Positions 24,724 to 33,646 of a DNA stretch of 64,000 bases are shown here, piece by piece. The position numbers and the translations under genes are program-made. The notes under the pieces are model-generated. The model was not told the origin of the DNA. It saw only the letters and a list, made by a program, of their open reading frames with translations, and made no database searches. Each line of letters opens with the position of its first letter. The stretch's first letter is position 1. The DNA is from WHTX01 sp038255145. Its GTDB lineage: Bacteria; Actinomycetota; Acidimicrobiia; Acidimicrobiales; CAIXPF01. The stretch lies in the NCBI GenBank assembly GCA_038255145.1, contig JBBSLP010000008.1, positions 50,995 to 114,994 on the forward strand, given 5' to 3'.

Positions 24724-25976
24724 TGCGCATCCTGCAGGTGGACAAGTTCCTGCGCCGCCAGGGTGGCGCTGCGGGCTACATGCTCGACGTGGCCGACCTG
24801 CAGCGGCGGGCCGGCCACGAGGTCGAGTTCTTCGCCATGGCCCACCCCGAGAACCAGCCCGCCACCTACGACGAGCTGTTCCCCCGCTTCATGCAGCTCG
24901 AACCCCCGCCCCCGGGCCTGTCAGCCCGGGTGCAGACGGTGAGCACCATGCTGTGGTCGGGCCGGGCCGCCCGGGCCCTGGCCGCGGTGGTCGACCGCTT
25001 CCAGCCCGACATCGTCCACCTGCACAACATCTACCACCAGCTGTCCCCCTCCATCCTGCGGCCCCTGCAGAAGCGGGGGATCCCTGCGGTGATGACGGCG
25101 CACGACTACAAGCTGGTGTGCCCCTCGTACCGCCTGTTGGACCAGCACGGCATCTGTGAGGCGTGCGTGGGGGCCGGCCCCGTGCTCACCGCACCGGTGC
25201 GTCGCCGCTGCAAGGACGGCTCCCTGGGGGCCAGCGCGGTGTTGGCCGCCGAGTCGAGCGTGCACCGCCTGCTCGGCTCGTGGAACCCGGTGGCCCGCTT
25301 CCTCGCCCCCAGCGCCTTCATGGCCGACATCCTCGTGCGGGGTGGGTTCGCCCCCGACAAGGTCGTCCACCTGCCCAACTTCGTCGACGCCGGGAACATC
25401 AGTCGTCGCGTCGGTCCTGGTCAGGGCTTCGTCTTCGTGGGACGCCTCAGCGCCGAGAAGGGCGTCGACGTGGCCATCCGCGCCGTGGCCCTCCTTCCCG
25501 GGGAGATCCTGACCGTGGCCGGTGGCGGCCCCGAACGCGAGCGCCTCGAGGCCCTGGCCACCACCGTGGCCCCGGGCCAGGTCCGCTTCGTCGGCCATGT
25601 GGGCAAGGACGAGGTGGCGGCGCTGAACCGTTCGGCCCGGGCCGCCCTCCTCCCCGCCCGCTGGCACGAGAACATGCCCCTGTCCATCCTCGAGACCATG
25701 GCTGCGGCCGTGCCCGTGGTGGTCAGCGACCTGGGGGGCCTGCCCGAGATGGTGGACCCCGGTCGTGACGGGCTGGTCGTGCCCCCCGACGACCACGTGG
25801 CCCTGGCCGCAGCCATGCGTGAGCTGGCCCAGGGACCCGCCCTGTCCGAGGCCCTCGGTGATGCCGCCCGGGCCAAGGTGCTCGAGCGCTACGACGCCGC
25901 CCACCACCTCGAGGTGCTGATGGGCCAGTACGCCGCCGTGGGTGCTCGTCCCCCCGCTCCCGCCGTCCGGCGCTAG
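24723..25976 (+). CDS. GT4 family glycosyltransferase
   Basis: A 417-residue GT-B glycosyltransferase. The N-terminal domain includes DIVHLHNIYHQLSPS and HDYKLVCPSYRLL; after it comes a cysteine cluster (GICEACVG and RRRCKDGS) seen in one GT4 subgroup. The nucleotide-sugar half has FVGRLSAEKGVDVAIRA and the E-x7-E donor site in ENMPLSILETMAA. GT4 enzymes retain anomeric configuration and usually work at the inner membrane face on lipid-linked acceptors. It is translationally coupled (TGATG) to the ligase/polymerase gene, so it probably builds the same repeat unit. Donor and acceptor unknown. Confidence 0.9.
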   Translation: MRILQVDKFLRRQGGAAGYMLDVADLQRRAGHEVEFFAMAHPENQPATYDELFPRFMQLEPPPPGLSARVQTVSTMLWSGRAARALAAVVDRFQPDIVHLHNIYHQLSPSILRPLQKRGIPAVMTAHDYKLVCPSYRLLDQHGICEACVGAGPVLTAPVRRRCKDGSLGASAVLAAESSVHRLLGSWNPVARFLAPSAFMADILVRGGFAPDKVVHLPNFVDAGNISRRVGPGQGFVFVGRLSAEKGVDVAIRAVALLPGEILTVAGGGPERERLEALATTVAPGQVRFVGHVGKDEVAALNRSARAALLPARWHENMPLSILETMAAAVPVVVSDLGGLPEMVDPGRDGLVVPPDDHVALAAAMRELAQGPALSEALGDAARAKVLERYDAAHHLEVLMGQYAAVGARPPAPAVRR

Positions 25977-26028
25977 CCTCCCGCCCGCAACTCGCGGGGT
26001 CCTCGCGAGGTCTCGAGGGGGGGCTGGC

Positions 26029-26466
26029 ATGGGCGGACGGATCGTGGTCGGGGTGGACGGGTCGGCGGGCAGCGTGGCCGCCCTGCTCTGGGCCCTGGCC
26101 GAGGCCGAGCTGCGTCAGGCCACCGTCGAGGCCGTCTCGGCGTGGACGTTCCCCAACCTCGACGCCGGCCTGGCCGGAGCCCCGGTGATCATCGAGCCCA
26201 CCGACCTGGTCGGCGACGCCAGCCAGGGCCTGGAGGCCACCCTGGTCGCCGCCGTGCCCGACGAGGCCGCCCGGGCCGCCGTGGTGCGCCGCATCATCGA
26301 GCACCGCCCCGCGCAGGCCCTGATCGAGGCGGCCGAGGGCGCTGACCTGCTCGTGGTGGGCTCACGGGGCCACAACAAGGTCATGGACCTGCTGCTGGGC
26401 TCGGTCTCCACCGACGTGGCCCACCACAGCCCCGTGCCCGTGGTCATCGTCCGCACCCCCCACTGA
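26029..26466 (+). CDS. universal stress protein (UspA family)
   Basis: A single Usp domain of 145 residues: N-terminal IVVGVDGSAGSVAALLWAL and the ATP-binding signature VGSRGHNKVMDLLLGSVS (G-x2-G-x9-G-S), so the ATP-binding type. Cytosolic; such proteins help in stress and dormancy responses. ATG 26029 has GAGGGGGGG upstream. The 52-base gap to the GT4 gene holds a stem-loop (CTCGCG 25991-25996, CGCGAG 26004-26009). A bidirectional terminator follows, separating it from the acyltransferase gene on the other strand. It is unrelated to the polysaccharide genes around it. Confidence 0.92.
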   Translation: MGGRIVVGVDGSAGSVAALLWALAEAELRQATVEAVSAWTFPNLDAGLAGAPVIIEPTDLVGDASQGLEATLVAAVPDEAARAAVVRRIIEHRPAQALIEAAEGADLLVVGSRGHNKVMDLLLGSVSTDVAHHSPVPVVIVRTPH

Positions 26467-26503
26467 CCGCTCAGGACGCGCGCTGACGGCCTCCGGGCGC
26501 GAC

Positions 26504-26532
26504 GGTGGCCCGGACCTGAGGCCCGGGCCACC
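26504..26532. terminator. bidirectional terminator between usp and the acyltransferase gene
   Basis: GGTGGCCCGG (26504-26513) and CCGGGCCACC (26523-26532) pair perfectly over ten bases around a nine-base loop. It lies between two convergent stops (26466, 26556). Confidence 0.75.
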
Positions 26533-26555
26533 ACCTGGCACCACTGCGGATCACC

Positions 26556-27107
26556 TCAGGTCTGGTCGTCCTTGGCTGCCAGCACCCGGGCCGGGTTGCC
26601 CACGGCCACGGCACCGGGGGGCACGTCGCGGATGACCACGGCGCCAGCGCCGACGCGGGCGCCGTCGCCCAGCTTCACCGGCCCGATGACGATGACGCCG
26701 ACGCCGAGCTCGACCCCGTCCCCGATGACGGGGGAACCGGTGTCCGTGCCGTCCTCGTTCATGACGTTGCCCAGCGTGGAGGACGCCCGCAGGACGCAAC
26801 CGGCCCCGATGCGGGTCTCGCCGTTGACGACGATGGCCTGGGGGTGCAGGAGCCGCAGCCCGGGACCGACCTCGGTCTCGGGCGGCAGCTCGACGCCCAA
26901 CAACCACGTGGTCAGCAGCTTGTAGCCGACCACCCCGAGCTTGGCCGCCGGCCCACCACGCTCGTGCCAACGATGGGCCTGGCGGAAGGTGGCCATGATG
27001 ACCTGGGACTTGTTGCTGCCCCGGTTGCGGTCCCAGTCCTGCAGGACCTCAGCCCTCCAACCAGCCGCCCCACCCGACGAATCAGCCTTCCAAGCCGACG
27101 AAGCCAT
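26556..27107 (-). CDS. hexapeptide-repeat acyltransferase, serine O-acetyltransferase-like
   Basis: Left-handed beta-helix acyltransferase of 183 residues. The repeats run from about residue 75 (TEVGPGLRLLHPQAIVVNGETRIGAG) to VPPGAVAVGNPARV. The fold matches the CysE/serine acetyltransferase group used also for sugar O- or N-acetylation. The catalytic His is in LLHPQAI. The start was placed at ATG 27105-27107 because GGAGG lies just upstream; a start at 27134 is possible. Its first 26 bases overlap the end of the flippase gene, so the two are cotranscribed, and an acetyl transfer to the exported sugar unit is a fair inference. Cysteine synthesis is the alternative. Confidence 0.8.
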   Translation of the reverse strand: MASSAWKADSSGGAAGWRAEVLQDWDRNRGSNKSQVIMATFRQAHRWHERGGPAAKLGVVGYKLLTTWLLGVELPPETEVGPGLRLLHPQAIVVNGETRIGAGCVLRASSTLGNVMNEDGTDTGSPVIGDGVELGVGVIVIGPVKLGDGARVGAGAVVIRDVPPGAVAVGNPARVLAAKDDQT

Positions 27108-28476
27108 CGAAGCCCTCCCGTTGCACGTCGCCACCCGGTCCGTTGGCCCAGTCGACCCGGGCCTGGCGCCGACCCTTGCGAGCCTGCCAGAAGGTGATGC
27201 CGAAGAAGACGACCTGGCAGGACGAGGTCACCGCGGCGGCCCCGGCGATGCCGGCGATCTTGACGGCGAAGGGCACCGAGACCACGGTCAGGCCCGCAGC
27301 CACGGCCAGGGCGGCCGAGGCCACACCGGGCCGGTTGGCCGCCTCGAGCTCCACCTTCATGACCTCGGCCATGTTCCAGAACATCTGGCCGGGCAGCAGC
27401 AGCAGGAAGACGGTGACCGCGCCCTTGAACTCGGGACCCATGACGAAGGGCAGGCCCCACGGTGCGATCAGGGCCAGACCGATGCTGGCCACGATGGACG
27501 TGAGCAGCACCCAGCGTAGGGCCTGACCGGTGCGGCGCCAGCGCTTCTCGGGGTCGACCTCGCTGCGGATGTAGGGGAACAGGGCGAAGCTGACGCCCTG
27601 GGCCACGGGCGCCGTGACCATGGCCCCCGTGGCGGCGATGACGTAGAGGCCCAGGTCGGTGGCCGAGACCAGACGCACCATGAGCAGCTGGTCGAAGCGG
27701 GCCACCACCATGTTCGACAGGGTGCCGAACCACACCCGCACGCCGTAGTGGAGCTGGCCCTTCATGACCGCCCAGCTGAACCACTTGTCGAAGCGGACGA
27801 TGAGGCCCCGCTCGATCACGATCACGGCCAGGGGCACCACGGCGTTGGACACCAGGGAGGCGACCACCGCGCTGGTCAGCGTCAGGTGGTCCATGAAGAA
27901 CAGCACCGTCACCGCAATGGCGTTCAGGGCGATGGGCGCCGACCGGTAGATGTTGAACCTGGTCAGGTGGCCGGTGGCCCGGAGGTACTCGTACACGTTC
28001 TGGAAGGGCAGGATGACCAGGGCCGCCACCAGGCACGCCCGGAACAGGGTCACGGCCTCGGGCGGGTGGTTCTTCAGGAACGCCGGCACCAGGGGCCACA
28101 GCACGGCCACGATGGGCACGCCGACGATGATGCTGAACACCCACGACGACGCCTGCAGCTTGCGGCGGTCGTGGTCGATGGCCATGTAGGCCGTCGACAG
28201 GGGGATGCCGAACATGAGCAGCCAACCGATGATCTCGGTCGGCCGCAGCACGGCAGCGAGGGTGCCCCGGCCGTTGGCCTCGAGGGCCCGGGCCAGCAGG
28301 GGGCTGGTCACCAGGGCCAGGGCGTAGGTGCCCAGGCCCCACAACGTGGTGGTCAACGTGTCGCGCCGGTGCTTGCGCTCGGTCCGCTGCGCGGCCACCG
28401 CTTCGACCCCGGCGGGGGTGGACGCATCCGCCGATACGTCCACCCCCCCACGGAGCCTGGTCATCAACTGCATCAC
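27082..28476 (-). CDS. polysaccharide flippase (Wzx-like, MOP superfamily)
   Basis: A 464-residue protein with about twelve to fourteen hydrophobic segments and a 40-residue charged N-terminal tail. The order of segments and the opening TTLWGLGTYALALVTSPLLARALEA are those of Wzx/RfbX lipid-linked oligosaccharide flippases, which move undecaprenyl-PP-linked units outward across the membrane. The C terminus is basic/Gly-rich and ends inside the acyltransferase gene. Start is GTG 28476 or ATG 28473. It lies 85 bp after the methyltransferase gene on the same strand, so the epimerase-methyltransferases-flippase-acyltransferase genes may be one operon. Confidence 0.87.
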   Translation of the reverse strand: MMQLMTRLRGGVDVSADASTPAGVEAVAAQRTERKHRRDTLTTTLWGLGTYALALVTSPLLARALEANGRGTLAAVLRPTEIIGWLLMFGIPLSTAYMAIDHDRRKLQASSWVFSIIVGVPIVAVLWPLVPAFLKNHPPEAVTLFRACLVAALVILPFQNVYEYLRATGHLTRFNIYRSAPIALNAIAVTVLFFMDHLTLTSAVVASLVSNAVVPLAVIVIERGLIVRFDKWFSWAVMKGQLHYGVRVWFGTLSNMVVARFDQLLMVRLVSATDLGLYVIAATGAMVTAPVAQGVSFALFPYIRSEVDPEKRWRRTGQALRWVLLTSIVASIGLALIAPWGLPFVMGPEFKGAVTVFLLLLPGQMFWNMAEVMKVELEAANRPGVASAALAVAAGLTVVSVPFAVKIAGIAGAAAVTSSCQVVFFGITFWQARKGRRQARVDWANGPGGDVQREGFDGFVGLEG

Positions 28477-28561
28477 GTGCGTTTCCCCGTCCGCCTCGGA
28501 GGGATGGTCCCGATCCTCGACCTGTGTGTCGCTCTACCGCTGGGTCCGGAGCCGGGCCGGG

Positions 28562-29758
28562 TCAAGCCCCGACCAGCTCGGGGTGCAGGCCCAGCTCGTC
28601 GAGCTTGGCCTGGATCTCACCGAGGTAGACGGGGTTCATGGCGATGACGAGGTCGGGCTTGTACTCGAGCAGGAACTCGGGCGACACGATCTGCTGGCCG
28701 GTGCCGGCCATGAACTTGCCCGTCTTGTAGGGGTTGATGTCCACGGCGTACTCGATCTCGTCGATCAGGCCGAGGTTGGTGAGGTAGGAGACGCCCTTGG
28801 AGCCGGCGCCCCAGATCACGGCCTTGCCGCCCGACGTCTTCAGGTCGGCCAGCTTGCGCTTCCAGCTGTCCTTGATGACGCCGTACTCCTCCCAGTACTT
28901 GTCCACGCCCTTGGCCAGGACCTCGACGTCGTCCTCGATGGCGAAGGGCTCACCGGGGGCGGGCACGACGGTCGGTCGGGCCTCGATGAGCAGGTACTGG
29001 CCGTCGTAGTCGAGCTCGAGGTGGAGGACCTCGAAGCCCGTCCTGCGGAACAGCTTTGCCAGCGAGCCCAGGGAGAAGTACGAGCAGTGCTCGTGGTAGA
29101 CGTCCCAGAAGGCGACCTCGTCGAGGACGCGGGCCACGTCGGGGAGCTCGAAGAGCACGACGGTCTCGGGGCGGTCGCCGATGGCGTTGCGCACCATGGT
29201 CATGAACTCGCCCACGGGGGCGATGTGCTCGAGCGTGTGCCGGCAGACGATGGCGTCGGCCTGCAGGTGGGCGTAGGACTCGGAGTAGAAGTCGGCGATC
29301 CAGGTGAGCTTGTCGGCCACCTCGGACTCGATGCGCTCGGGGTGCACGCCGGGGTCGATGCCCACACCGGCGCCGGCGCCGGCCTCGACCATCCACACCA
29401 GGAACTCGCCCTTGCCGCAGCCGATCTCGAGGACCGACTTGCCGGCGAGGTCGTACTTGTCGACCCAGCGCTTGGCCAGGTCCTGGGCCCACTCCACGAA
29501 CAGGCGGGAGAAGCCCTGGGTCTCCTCGTAGCGCGACGAGTACTCGGCCTCCTCGAAGGCCACGTTGGACAGGAAGCCGCAGGCGTGGCAGAAGCCCAGC
29601 TCCATGCGACCGGTGGGGAAGCTCTCGGCCTCGTCGCGGCTGTCGAGCAGCAGGCACGAGTTGGTGGGGATGCCGTCTTGCACGTGGAAGACGTCGAGCT
29701 CGGCGTGCCCGCAGGAGGGGCAGGGGCTCTGGACGGTGTATCGGGGGGAGCGGGCCAT
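28562..29758 (-). CDS. class I SAM-dependent methyltransferase, sugar C-methyltransferase-like (zinc type)
   Basis: A 398-residue three-part protein: an N-terminal zinc-binding domain with CPSCG and CHACG pairs, a Rossmann methyltransferase core (SVLEIGCGKGEFLVWM, RHTLEHIAPVG) and a C-terminal Methyltransf_14 domain (AVIWGAGSKGVSYLT, AVDINPYKTGKFMAGT). This is the architecture of nucleotide-sugar C-methyltransferases. A conserved YHEHCSYFS follows the SAM region and contains probable catalytic His/Tyr residues. It is the close relative of the zinc-less protein at 18059. The gene starts two bases after the stop of another methyltransferase gene. Confidence 0.88.
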   Translation of the reverse strand: MARSPRYTVQSPCPSCGHAELDVFHVQDGIPTNSCLLLDSRDEAESFPTGRMELGFCHACGFLSNVAFEEAEYSSRYEETQGFSRLFVEWAQDLAKRWVDKYDLAGKSVLEIGCGKGEFLVWMVEAGAGAGVGIDPGVHPERIESEVADKLTWIADFYSESYAHLQADAIVCRHTLEHIAPVGEFMTMVRNAIGDRPETVVLFELPDVARVLDEVAFWDVYHEHCSYFSLGSLAKLFRRTGFEVLHLELDYDGQYLLIEARPTVVPAPGEPFAIEDDVEVLAKGVDKYWEEYGVIKDSWKRKLADLKTSGGKAVIWGAGSKGVSYLTNLGLIDEIEYAVDINPYKTGKFMAGTGQQIVSPEFLLEYKPDLVIAMNPVYLGEIQAKLDELGLHPELVGA

Positions 29759-29760
29759 GG

Positions 29761-30999
29761 TCAGGCGACCACCTCGGGGCTGGGAACGGGCACGATGAAG
29801 CGACCGCCAGCCTCCGCGTACGCGGACTGCTGGCGCATGATCTCCTCCTTGAAGTTCCAGGCGAGGATCAGGGTGTAGTCGGGACGACGCTCGACGAGCG
29901 CCTCCACGGGAAGGATCGGCTGGTGGGTCCCCGGCATGTGGAGTCCCTGCTTGTGGGTGTTCCGATCGACCACGAAATCCACCAGATCGGTGTCGATGCC
30001 CACGTAGTTGAGCATGGTGGACCCCTTGGCAGCGGCACCGTAAGCGGCGACGGTCGCGCCCTCAGCGCGAAGACCACGCAGCAGGGCCAGCAGGTCGGTC
30101 TTCAACGTCTCGACCCGCTCGGCGAAGCCGGCGTAGTAGCTGAAGGTGTCGAGGCCCACGGCCTGCTCGCCGGCCAGGGTGGCCTCGAGCTCGGGCGAGC
30201 GACCCGGCTCGTGGCTCAGGTGCCAGCGCAGCGTCCCGCCGTGCAGGTCGGGGAAGTACTCGACGTGGTTCAGGTGCAGGCCGTGGCGCTCGGCCAGGCC
30301 CACCCACCCGGTGCACGAGTGGTAGTAGAGGTGCTCGTGGTAGATGGTGTCGAACTCGCAGTGGTCGATCAGGTCGCGCACCCAGGGGTTCTCGACGTGG
30401 ATCGTGCCACCGGGCTTGAGGAGCTTGGCCATGCCGGCCACGAAGCCGTTGAGGTCGGGCACGTGGGCGCACACGTTGTTGGCGATGATCACGTCGGCCT
30501 GCATCGGGCCGAGGTCGCCGTAGGTGCCGCTGACCAGCTGGTCGGCCAGGTCGACGCCGAAGAACTCGCAGATCGAGCGGACGGCGGCCTCGTTGGCCTG
30601 GGCCACCTGGGCGGGAGCGGGGTCGATGCCGAGCACGGGCACGCCGGCCTCGACGAAGTTGCGCAGCAGGTAGCCGTCGTTGGAGGCCAGCTCGACGACG
30701 AGATCGTCGGGGCCGAGGTGGCGCTCGGCGACCACGGCGAGGGCGTGCTCGCGGCTGTGGGCCAGCAGGTGCTCGGAGAAGGAGGAGAAGTAGGGGTAGT
30801 CCTCGGGGAAGAGGAGCTCCTGGGCCACGTCCTCGAGGATGTGGACGATCTTGCACGAGGGGCAGAAGGCCACCTCGAGGGGGAATCGGGCCTCGGGCCC
30901 GTCCAGCCGCTCGGTGCGGACGAGACCGTCCGAGAGGGGCGTCTTACCCAGATCGAGGAAGGGGAGGACGCCGTCATTACCGCAAATTCGGCAGATCAT
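29761..30999 (-). CDS. class I SAM-dependent methyltransferase, sugar C-methyltransferase-like (second zinc type)
   Basis: A 412-residue relative of TylC3/NovU C-methyltransferases. Zinc ligands are CRICG near the N terminus and FCPSCKIVH near residue 45; the SAM site is VVELASNDGYLLRNF, and the catalytic region has FDTIYHEHLYYHS. The C-terminal domain has VAAYGAAAKGSTMLNY and VVDRNTHKQGLHMPGT. Start is ATG 30999, eight bases behind an AAGGGG Shine-Dalgarno inside the end of the epimerase gene; GTG 31008, overlapping that stop, is an alternative. It is more like the known NDP-4-keto-sugar 3-C-methyltransferases than the other two, so a keto-sugar substrate is likely. Confidence 0.9.
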   Translation of the reverse strand: MICRICGNDGVLPFLDLGKTPLSDGLVRTERLDGPEARFPLEVAFCPSCKIVHILEDVAQELLFPEDYPYFSSFSEHLLAHSREHALAVVAERHLGPDDLVVELASNDGYLLRNFVEAGVPVLGIDPAPAQVAQANEAAVRSICEFFGVDLADQLVSGTYGDLGPMQADVIIANNVCAHVPDLNGFVAGMAKLLKPGGTIHVENPWVRDLIDHCEFDTIYHEHLYYHSCTGWVGLAERHGLHLNHVEYFPDLHGGTLRWHLSHEPGRSPELEATLAGEQAVGLDTFSYYAGFAERVETLKTDLLALLRGLRAEGATVAAYGAAAKGSTMLNYVGIDTDLVDFVVDRNTHKQGLHMPGTHQPILPVEALVERRPDYTLILAWNFKEEIMRQQSAYAEAGGRFIVPVPSPEVVA

Positions 31000-31004
31000 G
31001 TCCG

Positions 31005-32033
31005 TCACCCCTTCACCCAGCGCAGGTCCTCGTCGAGCCGACCGTTGTCGATCTGCTCTTTCACCCGCTTGATGCGCATGTACCGGCTCCCTTCGAGGTC
31101 TTCGAGTGTCAGACCGGCAGCCTGGAAGGCCTCGTAGAGCTCGCGCACGCCGTCGGGGACGGTCCACTTGGTCTGGAAACCGATGCGCTCCGCGATCTTG
31201 TCGCAGTTAACCCGGTAGTTGCGGAGGTCGTTGAAGGCTTGATCCGAGAGGGTCACCGTCGACCCGGGAACGATACGGCCGACGATCTCGGCAACGTCGC
31301 GGACCCGGTAGTTCTCCTCTGTCGAGCCCACGTTGAAGGCCTCGTCGTGCACGGCGTCACGGGGGGCCTCCATGAGGCCGAGGAAGGCCCGGGAGATGTC
31401 CTCGATGTGGACCAGGGGCCGCCACGACGTGCCGTCGGACTTCAGGAACACCTTGCCGGTCGTGTAGGCGAACCCGGTCAGGTTGTTCACCACCAGGTCA
31501 CCACGCAGGCGGGTCGACACGCCGTAGGCGGTGGCGTTGCGCAGGTAGGTGGGTGAGAAGGTGTCGTCAGCCAGGGCGGAGAGGTCTTGCTCGGACCGGA
31601 CCTTAGACTCCCCGTACGGGGTCACCGGGTTGAAGGCCGCGCTCTCATCGATCGGGGTGTCTCCATGGGCGCCGTACAGCGAGCACGAGGACGAGTACAG
31701 GAACCGGGTCGCCCCCGCCGCCTTGGCCGCCTTGGCCACGGCCACCGTGGCCAGGTGGTTGATGTCGTAGGTCAGGTCGGGCTTGTAGTCGCCCAGCGGG
31801 TCGTTGGAGATGGCGGCCAGGTGGACCACGGCATCGATGCCGACCAGGTCCTCGGCGCCGACGTCGCGGATGTCCTTGCGGATCAACCGGTCGGGTCCGG
31901 GGCCGTCGTGGTCGAACTCGCAGCCCTCGAACAGCTGGCTGTCGAGGCCGACGACCTCGTGGCCTGCGGCCCGGAACAACGGCACGAGGACCTGTCCGAT
32001 GTAACCGTCATGTCCTGTGACGAGGACCTTCAT
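31005..32033 (-). CDS. NAD-dependent epimerase/dehydratase (nucleotide-sugar modifying)
   Basis: Extended short-chain dehydrogenase of 342 residues. NAD-binding glycine motif is VTGHDGYIGQVL, and the active site is SSSCSLYG with YGESK (Tyr and Lys). Family members act on UDP-, dTDP-, GDP- or CDP-sugars as 4-epimerases or 4,6-dehydratases. The nucleotide cannot be told here. It is the first gene of a probable minus-strand operon with two C-methyltransferases, a flippase and an acyltransferase, which implies production of a branched or methylated sugar. ATG start has GGAG five bases upstream. Confidence 0.9.
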   Translation of the reverse strand: MKVLVTGHDGYIGQVLVPLFRAAGHEVVGLDSQLFEGCEFDHDGPGPDRLIRKDIRDVGAEDLVGIDAVVHLAAISNDPLGDYKPDLTYDINHLATVAVAKAAKAAGATRFLYSSSCSLYGAHGDTPIDESAAFNPVTPYGESKVRSEQDLSALADDTFSPTYLRNATAYGVSTRLRGDLVVNNLTGFAYTTGKVFLKSDGTSWRPLVHIEDISRAFLGLMEAPRDAVHDEAFNVGSTEENYRVRDVAEIVGRIVPGSTVTLSDQAFNDLRNYRVNCDKIAERIGFQTKWTVPDGVRELYEAFQAAGLTLEDLEGSRYMRIKRVKEQIDNGRLDEDLRWVKG

Positions 32034-32281
32034 GCGTGCTCCTGCCTCGCTGTGCCACGGTTCCGTACCGTGTGCTCAATCGGTTGCGTCCGACGCCGAT
32101 ATGTGGGGGGAGGCGCGGGCGATGCCCGTTGCCGCTCACCGCTGGGGTCAGCGTATCGGCCGCTCCCCACCTCACCTCCCGCTCCCACCACGCTCAATGA
32201 GTGCATCGTCACGTTGGCGGTTTGCCATCCAGCTGGTTCCCTGAGAGTGGACAACTGCCGGAAAGGATGGTTCGGAACAAC
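32034..32281. promoter_or_regulatory. divergent intergenic region of the epimerase and wzz-like operons, with a dyad at 32056-32072
   Basis: The 248-bp gap must hold both promoters. An inverted repeat CACGGT/ACCGTG around five bases (32056-32072) lies 23 bases before the epimerase ATG. TACGCT on the minus strand (about 32150-32155) could be a -10 box. No good -35 was found in either direction, and no ORF of note lies inside. Confidence 0.4.
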
Positions 32282-33559
32282 ATGGAGATCCTCTCCTTCT
32301 TGCGGTTGAGCCGGCGCCGCGTCGTCGCCCTCGCCGTGGTCGCCGGGCTCGCCGGCGCAGGCGCAGGCGCCTACGCCATGAGCAAGCCCGCCCAGTACCA
32401 GTCGAACGCCACGGTCTTCGTGGGCCAGGCCCTGCCTGACACCGCGGGCTCGTTCGACATCGCCCCCCTCGCCGCCGACTTCCAGGCTGCGCTGTTCCTC
32501 GACTCGGTGGTGCTGGCCACCTCCGAGGAGACCGAGGTCCCCCGCACCGAGTTCACCTACACGTCGGCCCGCAACGGCGACGGCAGCACGGTGAGCGTGC
32601 TGGCCACCGGACCCACTCCCCAGAAGGCCGAGCTGGTGGCCCGCACCCTGTCGACCGAGGCCATGCGCTTCGTCACCAGCCGCCGCGTCGAGCGGGCCCA
32701 GGCCCTGGTGGCCACCCGTCAGACCGAGCTCGACACGGCCCAGGCCGCGATCAAGGCCCTCGACGAGGCCGGCGGCTACGGCAACCCGATCCAGACCTTC
32801 AACGAGCAGCAGGCCCAGGCCGCAAGTCTCAAGAGCCAGGCGGAGGACCCGTCGACCGACCTGACCGCCGAGCAGCGGGCCATCTTCGTGGCCAAGGCCA
32901 CGGCCATCCGCCAGACGCTGCCCGACCTGGCCACCAAGCGGGACGCCTACCAGCAGGCATCCCAGACCCTGCTCGACGCCACCACCAACCTCAACACGGC
33001 CAAGCAGGCCCAGGTGGCGGCGCAGGCCGTGGGCCGGTCGGCCACCTCGGTCGAAGCGGTGGCCACCGACCCGGCCACGCCGGTCTCGTCCACCCCGGCC
33101 ATCATCCGGGCCGCCGGCGCCGGCGTGCTCATGGCCGTGCTCGTGGCCGTGGGCTTCATGTGGCTGCTCGACGACCGACGCCGCCGGCACGACGAGGCCC
33201 GGGCCCACGCTCTGGCCAACCCGCCCGAGGGTCCGCCCGAGCTGGTCGAGGACTACGAGCCCATCGAGGGTGACCCCCACGGCTTCGCCGAGGCCGACGC
33301 CGAGCTGGCCGAGGGCGAGTACTACGACGACTACGTCGAGACCGGTGACTACCCCGCGGGCTACGACGGCGAGTACGACGACGAGCACGGTGCCCACGAG
33401 GGCCACGAGGGCTACGTCGACGGGGATGACTACCCCGACGAGACCCCCCACGACGGGGACGACGCCGCCACAGGCGGCCCGTATGCTGGGACGGCCGACA
33501 GTGACCGCGAAGCACAGGCCATCCGGGACGCCCTGAGCCGTTCCGGTGGACGGCGCTGA
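32282..33559 (+). CDS. Wzz-like chain-length determinant with acidic Tyr-rich tail
   Basis: A 425-residue protein with the Wzz plan: a first membrane helix near residues 14-32 (VVALAVVAGLAGAG), an extracytoplasmic region rich in coiled-coil helices (RVERAQALVATRQTELDTAQAA; QTLPDLATKRDAY), a second membrane helix near 282-300 (GAGVLMAVLVAVGFMWLL) and a cytosolic tail of about 120 residues. The tail is strongly acidic with many tyrosines (EYYDDYVETGDYPAGYDG). In BY-kinase systems a Tyr-rich tail is the phosphorylation target, but no kinase domain is in this protein or the window. It probably sets polymer chain length. ATG 32282 was preferred; ATG 32267 is also in frame. Confidence 0.8.
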   Translation: MEILSFLRLSRRRVVALAVVAGLAGAGAGAYAMSKPAQYQSNATVFVGQALPDTAGSFDIAPLAADFQAALFLDSVVLATSEETEVPRTEFTYTSARNGDGSTVSVLATGPTPQKAELVARTLSTEAMRFVTSRRVERAQALVATRQTELDTAQAAIKALDEAGGYGNPIQTFNEQQAQAASLKSQAEDPSTDLTAEQRAIFVAKATAIRQTLPDLATKRDAYQQASQTLLDATTNLNTAKQAQVAAQAVGRSATSVEAVATDPATPVSSTPAIIRAAGAGVLMAVLVAVGFMWLLDDRRRRHDEARAHALANPPEGPPELVEDYEPIEGDPHGFAEADAELAEGEYYDDYVETGDYPAGYDGEYDDEHGAHEGHEGYVDGDDYPDETPHDGDDAATGGPYAGTADSDREAQAIRDALSRSGGRR

Positions 33560-33646
33560 CGTGACCGGCACGGTGGCGAGGTTGGATCTGGCGGAGACCG
33601 GGTTGGCGAGACCCGGTCAGGCGGACATGGGGAAGAAGGCGGCGCA

